NCBI GenBank assembly: GCA_020050375.1 | Contig: JAGVKR010000494.1 | Span: forward strand, 1-9,294 | Direction of reading: 5' to 3' | From: Planctomycetales bacterium | GTDB lineage: Bacteria > Planctomycetota > Planctomycetia > Planctomycetales > Planctomycetaceae | Length of the DNA stretch: 9,294 bases | Part shown: one piece after another, positions 1 through 6,549 of the stretch | Layout: each line of letters starts with the position of its first letter | Numbering within the stretch: position 1 is the stretch's first letter | Translations under genes and position numbers: made by a program | Notes under the pieces: generated by a model | Told to the model about the DNA's origin: nothing | What the model saw: only the letters and a program-made list of their open reading frames with translations | The model's database searches: none

Positions 1-435
1 ATCGGATCCGAACGGGTGCTGCTCCTGGCTCCGCAGACGTACATGAATCACAGCGGCCGCAGTGTTCGCCAGGCGGTGGACTTCTTTCAACTCACGCCCG
101 CCGACGTGCTGGTGGTCTGCGACGACATCAACCTGCCGCTGGGCCGCCTTCGGATCCGCAAAGGGGGTTCCTCCGGCGGGCAGAAAGGTCTTGCCAACAT
201 CCTGCAACATCTGGGGACCGAAACCTTCCCCCGCCTGCGGATTGGCGTCGATCTCCCCCCGGCGGGGCGTGATGCGGCCGATTATGTGCTCGATCGTTTT
301 GGAAAGGCCGAGGCCAAGATCATCGCCGAAACCGTCAAGCTGGCGGCGGACGCCATCGAAGTCTGGCTTGCGCAAGGGGCCGAAGCGGCCATGAACCGCT
401 ACAACGCAGAACAGGACAAACCGAAAGAGGCTTGA
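1..435 (+). CDS. pth: Peptidyl-tRNA hydrolase (Pth), 3' part; 5' end outside window
   Basis: Pth hydrolyses the ester bond of peptidyl-tRNAs that drop off ribosomes and so recycles tRNA in the cytosol. The reading frame is open from base 1, so the gene is cut by the window edge: 144 C-terminal residues are visible of about 190 usual for the family. Family landmarks seen are PQTYMNHSG (the Asn corresponds to E. coli Asn68), VCDDINLPLG (with the equivalent of catalytic Asp93), the GGSSGGQKGL loop and RLRIGV. The N-terminal His20 region lies upstream of the window. The residue aligned with E. coli Asn114 is Lys (QKGL instead of HNGL). The last two codons and the TGA stop are themselves the first units of a heptad repeat array. 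It heads the pth-rpsF-ssb-rplI-dnaB block. Family assignment is secure. Confidence 0.95.
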   Translation: MGSERVLLLAPQTYMNHSGRSVRQAVDFFQLTPADVLVVCDDINLPLGRLRIRKGGSSGGQKGLANILQHLGTETFPRLRIGVDLPPAGRDAADYVLDRFGKAEAKIIAETVKLAADAIEVWLAQGAEAAMNRYNAEQDKPKEA

Positions 436-527
436 GGCTTGGGGCCTGAGGCCTGAGGCTCGAGCCGTAAAGCATGGAGCGTAGACTCTTCCCTCAAGCC
501 TCAGGTCTCAGGTCCCAGGTCCCAGGT
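427..527. repeat. Heptad fold-back repeat between pth and rpsF
   Basis: Two arrays of degenerate 7-base units face each other. The left array, five units at 430-464, has consensus GCYTGAG. The right array, five units at 493-527, has the complementary consensus CTCARGY. By eye the arms agree at 27 of 35 positions. Six of the eight differences would be G-U pairs in a + strand transcript, so up to 33 of 35 positions can pair around a loop of about 28 bases. The array begins inside pth: its GAGGCTT units at 427-440 supply the last two codons and the stop. No T-tract follows, so it is not a classical terminator. It resembles the heptameric short tandem repeats described in cyanobacteria in style; no common origin is claimed. 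Confidence 0.85.
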
Positions 528-561
528 CCCAAAAATTCCCCCCCTGTCGGTTTGTTCACGG

Positions 562-590
562 TTGCAAAAAGCAGCGCAAACCGTCATAAC
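562..590 (+). promoter_or_regulatory. Candidate sigma-70-type promoter for rpsF
   Basis: TTGCAA at 562-567 and CATAAC at 585-590 are separated by 17 bases; each hexamer matches the consensus at 4 of 6 positions. It lies downstream of the pth/rpsF fold-back and would give a leader of about 100 bases before rpsF. The call rests on hexamer match and spacing only, in a phylum whose promoters are not well defined. Confidence 0.35.
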
Positions 591-631
591 TTCCAGATCG
601 GAATTCCAAATCGCATGGGCGGCGCACGAGT

Positions 632-670
632 GACGGGCTCGGTGGGCGCCAGGCTGTTTTGTATCCCGTC
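632..670 (+). promoter_or_regulatory. Possible structured leader of rpsF
   Basis: GACGGG (632-637) and CCCGTC (665-670) can close a 6-bp stem ending 28 bases before the proposed rpsF start and 14 bases before its ribosome binding site. Many bacteria regulate rpsF through a leader RNA bound by the S6:S18 complex, so a structure here is plausible. I could not fit the known CCG-bulge motif, and a 6-bp match alone is weak. Confidence 0.25.
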
Positions 671-698
671 CGACAACGCAGATGAGGGGAGAGTTGAC

Positions 699-1112
699 TT
701 GCCTGAAGTGACTTACGAAGGAATGTTTCTGCTCGACAGCAATCGCTATGCGGCCAATCCGCAGGGCGTTTCCGGTGAGGTGCTGGCTTTGCTCGAACGC
801 GTCGGCGCCAAGGTGCTCGCCACGCGTCCCTGGCAGGATGGCAAGCTCTCGTACGCCATCGATGGAAACCGGAAGGGGTTGCACTTTCTGGTCTACTTCT
901 CGCTCGACAGCAAGCATCTGACGGAAATCGACCGCCTCGTGAAATTCAACGAAGCGATCCTGCGGCACATGGTCATCAAGCTGCCCGAAGCGCTGATCGA
1001 GCCGATGCTTGCGATGGCGACCGGTCGGGGCGAGGTTGTCACCACGTTCCACGACAACGATGCCCTCTCGAACGATCCCATCATCACCGGCGAGGTGGCT
1101 GCCCGGACGTAA
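699..1112 (+). CDS. rpsF: 30S ribosomal protein S6
   Basis: S6 binds the central domain of 16S rRNA with S18 in the small subunit. The start YEGMFLLDSNRYA, the strand KLSYAIDGNRKGLHFLVYF and the helix IDRLVKFNEAILRHMVIK are the usual S6 landmarks. I chose the TTG at 699 because a GAGGGGAG Shine-Dalgarno-like run (684-691) sits 7 bases upstream and the protein then begins (M)PEVTYEG, as expected; this gives 137 residues. A GTG at 708 is the alternative but is poorly spaced from that site. The frame stays open back to an ATG at 474, but the extra 75 residues run through the heptad array and look non-coding. The C-terminal 25 or so residues after the core fold are not strongly conserved in the family. 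The gene is followed by ssb after 236 bases; rpsR is absent from the cluster. Confidence 0.92.
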   Translation: MPEVTYEGMFLLDSNRYAANPQGVSGEVLALLERVGAKVLATRPWQDGKLSYAIDGNRKGLHFLVYFSLDSKHLTEIDRLVKFNEAILRHMVIKLPEALIEPMLAMATGRGEVVTTFHDNDALSNDPIITGEVAART

Positions 1113-1139
1113 TTGCTGCGCGCCGTCGCACCGAAAAAA

Positions 1140-1161
1140 ATAGATTTGAGATAGATTTGAG
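1140..1161. repeat. Perfect 11-bp tandem duplication
   Basis: ATAGATTTGAG occurs twice in direct succession just after rpsF, in an AT-rich patch that follows a run of A. No function is evident. Confidence 0.8.
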
Positions 1162-1205
1162 TTTGATACGCGACCGGCTGCAGATCAGTCGATTTCCAGC
1201 CGCTA

Positions 1206-1302
1206 GCAAGGTGACAGGATTCAGGAGGCAGGCGACAGGAGGCAGAAGAAACTCTGTCGCCAGATCTCTGACTCCTGTCGCCTGACTCCTGAATCCTTGC
1301 TC
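1206..1302. repeat. Heptad fold-back repeat between rpsF and ssb
   Basis: The left arm has five 7-base units of the form GNNNCAG at 1211-1245. The right arm has units of the form CTGNNNC at 1254-1295 (six units, five fitting exactly), i.e. the same pattern on the other strand. Bases 1219-1241 and 1272-1294 are inverted copies agreeing at 22 of 23 positions, and the outer GCAAGG/CCTTGC also pairs. The left arm carries exactly one extra heptad (TGACAGG), as expected if the arrays change length by whole units. There is no T-tract. The 9-mer GGATTCAGG in each arm recurs in the hairpin upstream of dnaB. Confidence 0.88.
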
Positions 1303-1348
1303 CACCCACGGTTTTTCCGGCCGCTTTTACTGAGGCGGGAATCGACAT

Positions 1349-1855
1349 ATGGCCAGCTTCAATAAAGTCATTCTGCTCGGCAACCTGACGCGCGATCCGC
1401 AGGTGAAATACACCCCGTCCGGAACCGCTTTGGCGGAATTGGGGCTCGCCGTCAACCGCACGTGGTTCGACAAGCAGTCCAACAGCCGTCGCGAAGAGAC
1501 CACCTTCGTCGACGTGACGATGTGGGGCCGCGACGCCGAAGTCGCTGGGGAATACCTCGCAAAAGGCCGCCCCGTGCTGATCGAGGGACGGCTGCAGCTC
1601 GACACGTGGGACGACAAAACCACCGGCCAGAAGCGCAGCAAGCTGCGGGTCGTCGGCGAGCGCATGCAGATGCTGGGGAGTCGCGGTGACGGAGGTGGCG
1701 GCGGTGGACCATCGCGCGGCTCCGGTGGCAGCTATTCCGGCGGTGGCGCCGGCGGCGCCCCCGACAATTCAGATGGCCCTCCTCCCGGCGATTTTGATTC
1801 CGAACCTGCCGGAGGGGGCGGTGGCAGCCCTCCCGCCGACGAGGTTCCGTTCTAA
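1349..1855 (+). CDS. ssb: Single-stranded DNA-binding protein
   Basis: SSB coats single-stranded DNA and recruits replication and repair partners. The OB-fold (about residues 1-110) opens with MASFNKVILLGNLTRDPQV and contains FVDVTMWGRDAEVAGEYL and GRPVLIEGRLQLDTW, all typical. Residues of about 113-160 form a very glycine-rich disordered linker. The C-terminal tip is DEVPF, the acidic-aromatic peptide that partner proteins bind (DDDIPF in E. coli). The length of 168 residues is normal. The ATG is preceded by GAGGCGGGA, with 8 bases between the end of that run and the start codon. Its place between rpsF and rplI is a widespread bacterial arrangement, here without rpsR. Identification is secure. 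Confidence 0.96.
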   Translation: MASFNKVILLGNLTRDPQVKYTPSGTALAELGLAVNRTWFDKQSNSRREETTFVDVTMWGRDAEVAGEYLAKGRPVLIEGRLQLDTWDDKTTGQKRSKLRVVGERMQMLGSRGDGGGGGGPSRGSGGSYSGGGAGGAPDNSDGPPPGDFDSEPAGGGGGSPPADEVPF

Positions 1856-1894
1856 GCGGTCGAACAACAGAATTCTGACGAGGCCACGGGTGCC

Positions 1895-1923
1895 GCGGCC
1901 GGCAACCAGCGGAAGCCGGCTGT
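1895..1923 (+). other. GC-rich hairpin in the ssb-rplI gap
   Basis: GCCGGC at 1898-1903 and again at 1915-1920 can pair around an 11-base loop, with C-G and G-U pairs extending the stem outward by about three. No T-tract follows, so it is not an intrinsic terminator. It could be a pause or processing site between ssb and rplI, or chance in GC-rich DNA. Confidence 0.3.
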
Positions 1924-1976
1924 GTGACTTGCGAGACGGCCTTCCGAGACAATCAAGACAAAAGGACGTAAGACAG

Positions 1977-2468
1977 ATGGCTGAAACGGTGCAACAGAAC
2001 AGATCCCGGCGTTCGGTGGAGCTCATGCTTGCGGAAGATGTGCCCGCCCTTGGCTCTCAAGGCGAGATCGTGCAGGTCCGCCGCGGCTACGCTCGCAATT
2101 ACCTGCTCCCGCAGGGGCTCGCGACGATGGCCACCGAGAGCAACAAGCGGCAGGTCGAGAAGCACCGCAAGAATCTCACCGAGCTTGCCAAGCAGAAAGT
2201 CGTCGACTTGAAGAAAACCGCCGAGGCGATCGGCAAGTACAGCGTCACGATCGAAGCCCAGGCGAACGAGGAAGGGCACTTGTACGGCTCGATCGGCGCC
2301 AACGACATCAGCAAGCAGTTGAAGACCGCTGGCTTCGCGATCGAGCCCGATCAGGTTCGCCTCGAAGGCCCCCTCAAAGAGCTGGCGATGTACACTGTCA
2401 AGCTCCAGTTGCATTCGGAAGTCGAAGCCGAAGTCAAAGTCTGGGTCGTCCCGGCCGCCCGCGGCTGA
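1977..2468 (+). CDS. rplI: 50S ribosomal protein L9
   Basis: L9 binds 23S rRNA near the base of the L1 stalk and helps maintain reading frame. The signature GEIVQVRRGYARNYLLPQGLA (residues 29-49) is diagnostic, followed by a long helix (about 54-85) and the C-terminal domain (about 88-158, with GHLYGSIGANDI). The ATG at 1977 is preceded by AAAGGA at 1961-1966. The frame is open further upstream through ssb, but that part is not L9-like. The protein has 163 residues against about 149 in E. coli; roughly 12 extra basic N-terminal residues precede the usual start (VELMLAEDV). An intrinsic terminator begins about 45 bases after the stop and probably ends the rpsF-ssb-rplI transcript. Confidence 0.95.
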   Translation: MAETVQQNRSRRSVELMLAEDVPALGSQGEIVQVRRGYARNYLLPQGLATMATESNKRQVEKHRKNLTELAKQKVVDLKKTAEAIGKYSVTIEAQANEEGHLYGSIGANDISKQLKTAGFAIEPDQVRLEGPLKELAMYTVKLQLHSEVEAEVKVWVVPAARG

Positions 2469-2512
2469 ACCTGCGACAGACAGGTCGCCGCGAGACGCGA
2501 TTCGAATACAGT

Positions 2513-2546
2513 GAGCCGCCGGGTTAAACCCGGCGGTTTGTTTTTT
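2513..2546 (+). terminator. Intrinsic terminator after rplI
   Basis: CCGCCGGGT (2516-2524) pairs perfectly with ACCCGGCGG (2528-2536) over a 3-base loop, giving a 9-bp GC-rich stem. TTTGTTTTTT (2537-2546) follows directly. This is a textbook rho-independent terminator and separates rplI from dnaB transcription. Confidence 0.93.
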
Positions 2547-2569
2547 GGTGCTTGATAGAGAAAGAATTG

Positions 2570-2685
2570 AACCACGAAAGACACGAAATAAACGAAAAAG
2601 AAGGTTCGGGATTCAGGGGCGCCGCGTCCCTGAATCCGACTCGTCTCCTCTTTTCTCTTTCGTGTTTTTCGCGTCTTTCGTGGTT
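2570..2685. repeat. Nonamer fold-back repeat between rplI and dnaB
   Basis: The outer arms at 2570-2588 and 2667-2685 are inverted copies matching at 18 of 19 bases (AACCACGAAAGACRCGAAA). Each arm continues inward as degenerate 9-base units of the form ACGAAANAN, three on the left and about three on the right. A separate, stronger hairpin is nested near the centre. It lies between the rplI terminator and the dnaB promoter candidate, so it is probably little transcribed. From memory, similar CCACGAAAGACACGAAA strings occur between genes in planctomycetes and some other GC-rich bacteria. Confidence 0.88.
2609..2637. repeat. Nested perfect hairpin with the GGATTCAGG element
   Basis: GGATTCAGGG (2609-2618) and CCCTGAATCC (2628-2637) are perfect inverted copies; a G-T and two further pairs extend the stem to a 3-base loop. 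The same 9-mer GGATTCAGG and its complement occur at 1217-1225 and 1288-1296 in the rpsF/ssb fold-back, linking the two repeats. Confidence 0.9.
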
Positions 2686-2839
2686 GAAACTTTGTTCGTT
2701 TTCGGTTGAGAAATGTGAACCCGCGTTCGGTGTACAGCGTATTCCGCGGGCATTTTCCGCGGTCGGCGATCGAAATCGAAGGTGCAACACCTGCTCGACG
2801 CCCCGCTGACGCCGACGAAATGATTCGCATACCCGGTGG

Positions 2840-2867
2840 TTGCTTTCCCCGCCCGGCGTGAGATAAT
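2840..2867 (+). promoter_or_regulatory. Candidate promoter for dnaB
   Basis: TTGCTT (2840-2845) and GATAAT (2862-2867; 5 of 6 matches to the -10 consensus) are 16 bases apart. dnaB follows a strong terminator and so needs its own promoter. Transcription would start near 2874, giving a leader of about 80 bases. Confidence 0.45.
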
Positions 2868-2952
2868 CGCCTCTCTTGAGCGCCGCTCCGCCGCATTCTT
2901 TTGGTGGTTCAGGCCGCCCGCAATTCTCAGAGCTGGATTCACGGAGGGACGT

Positions 2953-4383
2953 ATGCCTGGTGACGGCGCGCGCAGCTTTTCCGATCGCAAAGGCCGGGTC
3001 GATCGCTCCGAGCGGACTGATCGGGTCGACCGGCTTCCCCCGCAGAATCTCGAAGCCGAGAAGGGGGTTCTTGGAAGCATTTTTTACGACAACCACGTCA
3101 TCGACGATGTCGGTGACCTCCTGATCGCCGAGCACTTCTACCTCCAGTCGCATCAGCGAATCTATGCGGCCATTCAGCGCCTGCACGATTCCGGCGTGCA
3201 CGGCTTCGATGCGATCACGGTCGGCGAGGCGCTCGATAAGTCCAACGAGCTGGCTGAGGTCGGGGGTTACGATTATCTCACCGAGATCATCGAAAGCGTC
3301 CCCCATGCCGCCCACGCCAAGTACTACGCCACGACCGTTCGCGACAAGGCCATCCAGCGGCGGTTGATCTACACCTGCACCGACATCCTGCGCTCGGCCT
3401 ACGACGACACGCAAGACACGCAGGATCTGCTCGATCAGGCGGAGCAGGGAGTCTTTCAAATTCTCGAACAGCAGGAAGCGTCGCAGAAAATCGAGCTGCG
3501 CGACATTTTGCTCGACACGTTTGACCGCATCAACGAACGCCTGCAACTCCAAGGGGCGATCAGCGGGCTCACCAGCGGCTTCCGCGATCTCGACTCCAAG
3601 ACGAACGGCTTTCAACCTTCAGAGCTCGTCATCCTCGCGGCCCGGCCCAGCATGGGCAAAACGGCCTTCGTGCTGAACATCGCCGAGGCGGCCGCCGATC
3701 GCTGCCAGGCGGGGGTCGTCATCTTCAGCCTCGAGCAATCAAAGCACGAGCTGGCTGAGCGATTTCTGTGCATCCGCGGCCGGATGGACATGCACAAGCT
3801 CCGCAAGGGAGACCTCTCCGAGGACGAGCGCGACTTGCTGCTCCGTGTCTCTTCGGAGCTGAGCGAGTTGCCGGTGTTCGTCGACGATCAGCCGGGGCGA
3901 AGCATGTCGCAGATCGCCGCGATCTGCCGGCGGCTCAAGCGCAAGCAGAATATCCGCCTCGTGATCATCGACTACCTGCAGCTCATCGAGCCCGAAGACA
4001 AGCGCGCCCCGCGCGAGCAGCAGATCGCGCAGATCACGAGGCGTCTCAAATTTCTCGCCAAGGAATTGCAGGTTCCGGTGATGGCGCTGGCGCAGCTCAA
4101 CCGCGGCGTCGAGCTGCGCGAAGACAAGCGCCCCAAACTCGCCGACCTGCGTGAATCGGGGGCCATCGAGCAGGACGCCGACATCGTGATGTTCCTGCAC
4201 CGCCCCGAAATGTACGACCCCGAAGACCGCCCGGGCGAAGCCGAAGTCATCGTCGCCAAGCACCGCAACGGCCCCACGGGAATCATCCGCCTAGGCTTCA
4301 AAAAGCAGTTCATGCAGTTCGAAGATTTTGTCCCCCTCGACGTGCCCGAGGGAGGCTACTTTGGCGGCGGGGATGGTTTCTAA
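2953..4383 (+). CDS. dnaB: Replicative DNA helicase DnaB
   Basis: Hexameric ATP-driven 5'-3' helicase that unwinds the replication fork and binds primase. The N-terminal domain starts at RLPPQNLEAEKGVLGS (about residue 27). Walker A is RPSMGKT (231-237), the catalytic Glu is in FSLEQS (E261), Walker B is LVIID (336-340), and QLNRGVE, DLRESGAIEQDADIVMFLHR and KHRNGPTG complete the RecA core. No intein is present. ATG 2953 has GGAGGG at 2943-2948 and yields 476 residues, normal for the family. A GTG in the same frame at 2836 would add 39 residues but overlaps the promoter candidate and lacks family similarity. The first 26 residues are a charged tail, RKGRVDRSERTDRVDR. It is convergent with the next gene, with 15 bp between the stops and no intrinsic terminator. 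Confidence 0.96.
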   Translation: MPGDGARSFSDRKGRVDRSERTDRVDRLPPQNLEAEKGVLGSIFYDNHVIDDVGDLLIAEHFYLQSHQRIYAAIQRLHDSGVHGFDAITVGEALDKSNELAEVGGYDYLTEIIESVPHAAHAKYYATTVRDKAIQRRLIYTCTDILRSAYDDTQDTQDLLDQAEQGVFQILEQQEASQKIELRDILLDTFDRINERLQLQGAISGLTSGFRDLDSKTNGFQPSELVILAARPSMGKTAFVLNIAEAAADRCQAGVVIFSLEQSKHELAERFLCIRGRMDMHKLRKGDLSEDERDLLLRVSSELSELPVFVDDQPGRSMSQIAAICRRLKRKQNIRLVIIDYLQLIEPEDKRAPREQQIAQITRRLKFLAKELQVPVMALAQLNRGVELREDKRPKLADLRESGAIEQDADIVMFLHRPEMYDPEDRPGEAEVIVAKHRNGPTGIIRLGFKKQFMQFEDFVPLDVPEGGYFGGGDGF

Positions 4384-4398
4384 GCCCGCCTTCCCCCC

Positions 4399-6471
4399 TC
4401 AATTCCTCTTCCGAAACAGATCGCGGATCTTTCGGAATTCATCGGGGGACAAGAATTGGTCCTTGTCCGCATCGAGCGTCGTAAAGAAAACGCCGATCAA
4501 CTGCGGGTTCAACTTCATCCGCGGATTCTCGCTCAGCTTCTTCAGCTCATCGAGCGACAACTTGTCGTCGTCGTTGGCGTCGAGCGACGAGAACAACATC
4601 CGGTCCCTGTCCCGCGACAGCGCCAAACGAAGACTATCGACGTCAGAGGACGGTTCCCCCGCTCGCCCGGCGGGAACGAAGTATTCGACATACCCGAGGA
4701 GCATCTCATCGTAGGTCTGTTCCCCCCAGCGGACGGTCGCCTGAGGATCCGGATTGGCCGGATTCCCTGCGCTGTTGTCGAACGTCGCGCTGAATTTCAG
4801 TGTCGTCCCTGATTTGAACGTGTGCGGCTCGGCGTAACGATACATCAACTGCCAGTTGAAGTCGTAACGGGGGATGTCGAGGAGTGTTTCCCGCTTTCCG
4901 TCCGCGGTCACCAGTTCGTAGCGGCAGGCCTTCCCGCGCAGATGCATGTGCGGCAGAAAGCCCAGCACCGTAATGTCCGTGGGCAGCCGGATTTTTGCCG
5001 AATCGGTGTGATTGTCGGCCCCGGGAGGAATTTCGAACCAACTATTCACGAGACTGGCCGTCCGAACTTCATAATCCGGTTGCCGGTCCGCGAAGACAAA
5101 TCCGATCTGCGTGAGATCCTCGGTCGCCTCGCCGTTGGGTGTGTAGTGGATCTGAAAGCGAATCTGCGATCCTTTCGGCAGCTTGCGGGCAAACCCCTGT
5201 GGATACACCTGCTTGCTGTTGCCCGGGACATAGATTCCCCAATAACTGATCCCGTCCTCCGGCGGTCCTCGTCCTTCAGCCGAACCTTCCTGAGCCGGGC
5301 GGGCAAACACCAGAATGTGGTGAACCACTTCCGGCGCTCCGGGACGGATTTCGATCCGTTCGACCCACTTGTCCTCGGTGACCCCCGAATCGACGACCAC
5401 GTTCTGGTATTTCATCACCCCCGTCGCCTGAATAGGAACGGGTGAGGGGAATTTCACGACTAGATCCGGCTCGCCGATTGCCCAACCTGTTGCATAACGG
5501 ACGGGCAGCGGGGCATCGCGCGGATCCCCTTCGGGCCGGTCGCTCTTGAGCCATTGCAACAAGTCGCCCTGGTCGGCCGAGCTCAGGGAACTCTCATTGA
5601 GCCACGGAGTCGGCGTTCCCTCCTGACCGGCGGCAGCGAACCACGGGGGCATCGTTCCCTGCTTGACCACCCGGGCGATCGCTCCGGCATGTGCCGCAAG
5701 ATCGTCGCGGGATTCCAGCGAGAAAGGCGCCACGCCTCCCGTACGGTGGCATCCCACGCAATTCGATTGAACGATCCGCGAGATTCGATTGTGATACGTC
5801 ACAACGCCGGGCGTCTGGGCATTGGCCTCCTGCTCGAGCTCACATCCCGGAGCTTCGGTGGCGGCAATCGCAATCGATTCCCCCTTGAGATACTCATCGA
5901 TGGCCGTCGCCAGATATTCCTTGCGGGGTGCCTCGATCGAATATCCGAATCCGTATTGATCGTCGACGGCGCCCTGGTAGCGAACCGTCCGGGCCGGATC
6001 GATCAACAGCACGTCGGTTGTGCTGGTCAGTTGCAGCGCCCGACGCACGTTTCCTTCCCGATCATGAACGTAGACACCGTACTTGCCCAGCGCCGCTGCG
6101 GCTTCCTGGATCGACTGCGGACTATCGGTGGCGGTCGGGTTGACGAGTAGCACGACGAAGCCCTCGTTGGAGTATTTTTCGGCGAGACGAACCAGGGTCG
6201 GGAGATACTTCTTGCTGAGTGGGCAACTGGTGCTGGTGACGGCAATCACCACTCCTTTGCGCTTGGCCCATTCGCTGAGCCGATGAGGTTTGCCCTCCGC
6301 GTCCTGGAACTCGACGTCGGCGACAAACCGTCCGATGTTTCGCTCTTTCGGACTGAGGACTCGGGGGGCCTGACGCACGGGACTGACCGGGGCCTTGTCC
6401 TGGTCGTCTCCATTCGCGACCAGTCCCGCTCCCAGAATCACCGCCACGATCCAACACGATTTGCCAAACAT
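4399..6471 (-). CDS. Exported redoxin - cytochrome c - copper monooxygenase-like - EF-hand fusion protein
   Basis: 690 residues, four modules. Residues 1-21 look like a signal peptide (WIVAVILGAGLVANG). Residues of about 45-197 form an AhpC/TSA-type redoxin fold with a single Cys in TSTSCPLSKKY (C83; CxxS rather than CxxC). CVGCH (238-242) is a c-type haem site, with M274 in GTMPPW a likely axial ligand. Residues of about 335-600 resemble the PHM/dopamine beta-hydroxylase fold: HH (384-385) plus H442 match the first copper site, and HMH (508, 510) plus M590 in YDEM match the second. The C-terminus has two canonical EF-hand loops, DANDDDKLSLDE and DADKDQFLSPDE. The start at 6471 has GAGGGA 4 bases upstream on its strand; an earlier in-frame ATG at 6555 would spoil the signal peptide. 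It is likely a periplasmic redox enzyme; the substrate is unknown. Confidence 0.85.
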   Translation of the reverse strand: MFGKSCWIVAVILGAGLVANGDDQDKAPVSPVRQAPRVLSPKERNIGRFVADVEFQDAEGKPHRLSEWAKRKGVVIAVTSTSCPLSKKYLPTLVRLAEKYSNEGFVVLLVNPTATDSPQSIQEAAAALGKYGVYVHDREGNVRRALQLTSTTDVLLIDPARTVRYQGAVDDQYGFGYSIEAPRKEYLATAIDEYLKGESIAIAATEAPGCELEQEANAQTPGVVTYHNRISRIVQSNCVGCHRTGGVAPFSLESRDDLAAHAGAIARVVKQGTMPPWFAAAGQEGTPTPWLNESSLSSADQGDLLQWLKSDRPEGDPRDAPLPVRYATGWAIGEPDLVVKFPSPVPIQATGVMKYQNVVVDSGVTEDKWVERIEIRPGAPEVVHHILVFARPAQEGSAEGRGPPEDGISYWGIYVPGNSKQVYPQGFARKLPKGSQIRFQIHYTPNGEATEDLTQIGFVFADRQPDYEVRTASLVNSWFEIPPGADNHTDSAKIRLPTDITVLGFLPHMHLRGKACRYELVTADGKRETLLDIPRYDFNWQLMYRYAEPHTFKSGTTLKFSATFDNSAGNPANPDPQATVRWGEQTYDEMLLGYVEYFVPAGRAGEPSSDVDSLRLALSRDRDRMLFSSLDANDDDKLSLDELKKLSENPRMKLNPQLIGVFFTTLDADKDQFLSPDEFRKIRDLFRKRN

Positions 6472-6549
6472 CTTATCCCTCTGGACTGCCGGAATTGACC
6501 CGATTGTGAAATCGCCTTGTAGAGATGTAGTCCATCCCGGCGATTGCTT

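Noticed and set aside
474..698. Possible 75-residue N-terminal extension of S6 from the ATG at 474
   Set aside because: It translates the heptad array and has no S6 character; a good ribosome site precedes TTG 699.
427..2685. Fold-back arrays as a CRISPR array
   Set aside because: Units are 7-9 bases without spacers, arms are inverted rather than direct, and no cas gene is present.
427..2685. Fold-backs as insertion-sequence ends
   Set aside because: No transposase lies between the arms, spacing is tens of bases, and no target-site duplication is evident.
2836..2952. Longer DnaB starting at GTG 2836
   Set aside because: The added segment overlaps the promoter candidate, and ATG 2953 has a strong GGAGGG site.
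2524..3615. Long minus-strand frame of 363 codons
   Set aside because: It runs antisense across dnaB and the repeat region with no domain resemblance; a GC-rich shadow frame.
4366..4390. GGCGGG/CCCGCC hairpin at the end of dnaB as a terminator
   Set aside because: The loop spans the stop codon and neither strand has a T-tract after the stem.
4822..6150. Plus-strand frames of about 200 codons (4822-5445 and 5554-6150)
   Set aside because: Antisense shadows of the redoxin-fusion gene, whose own frame carries haem, copper and EF-hand motifs.
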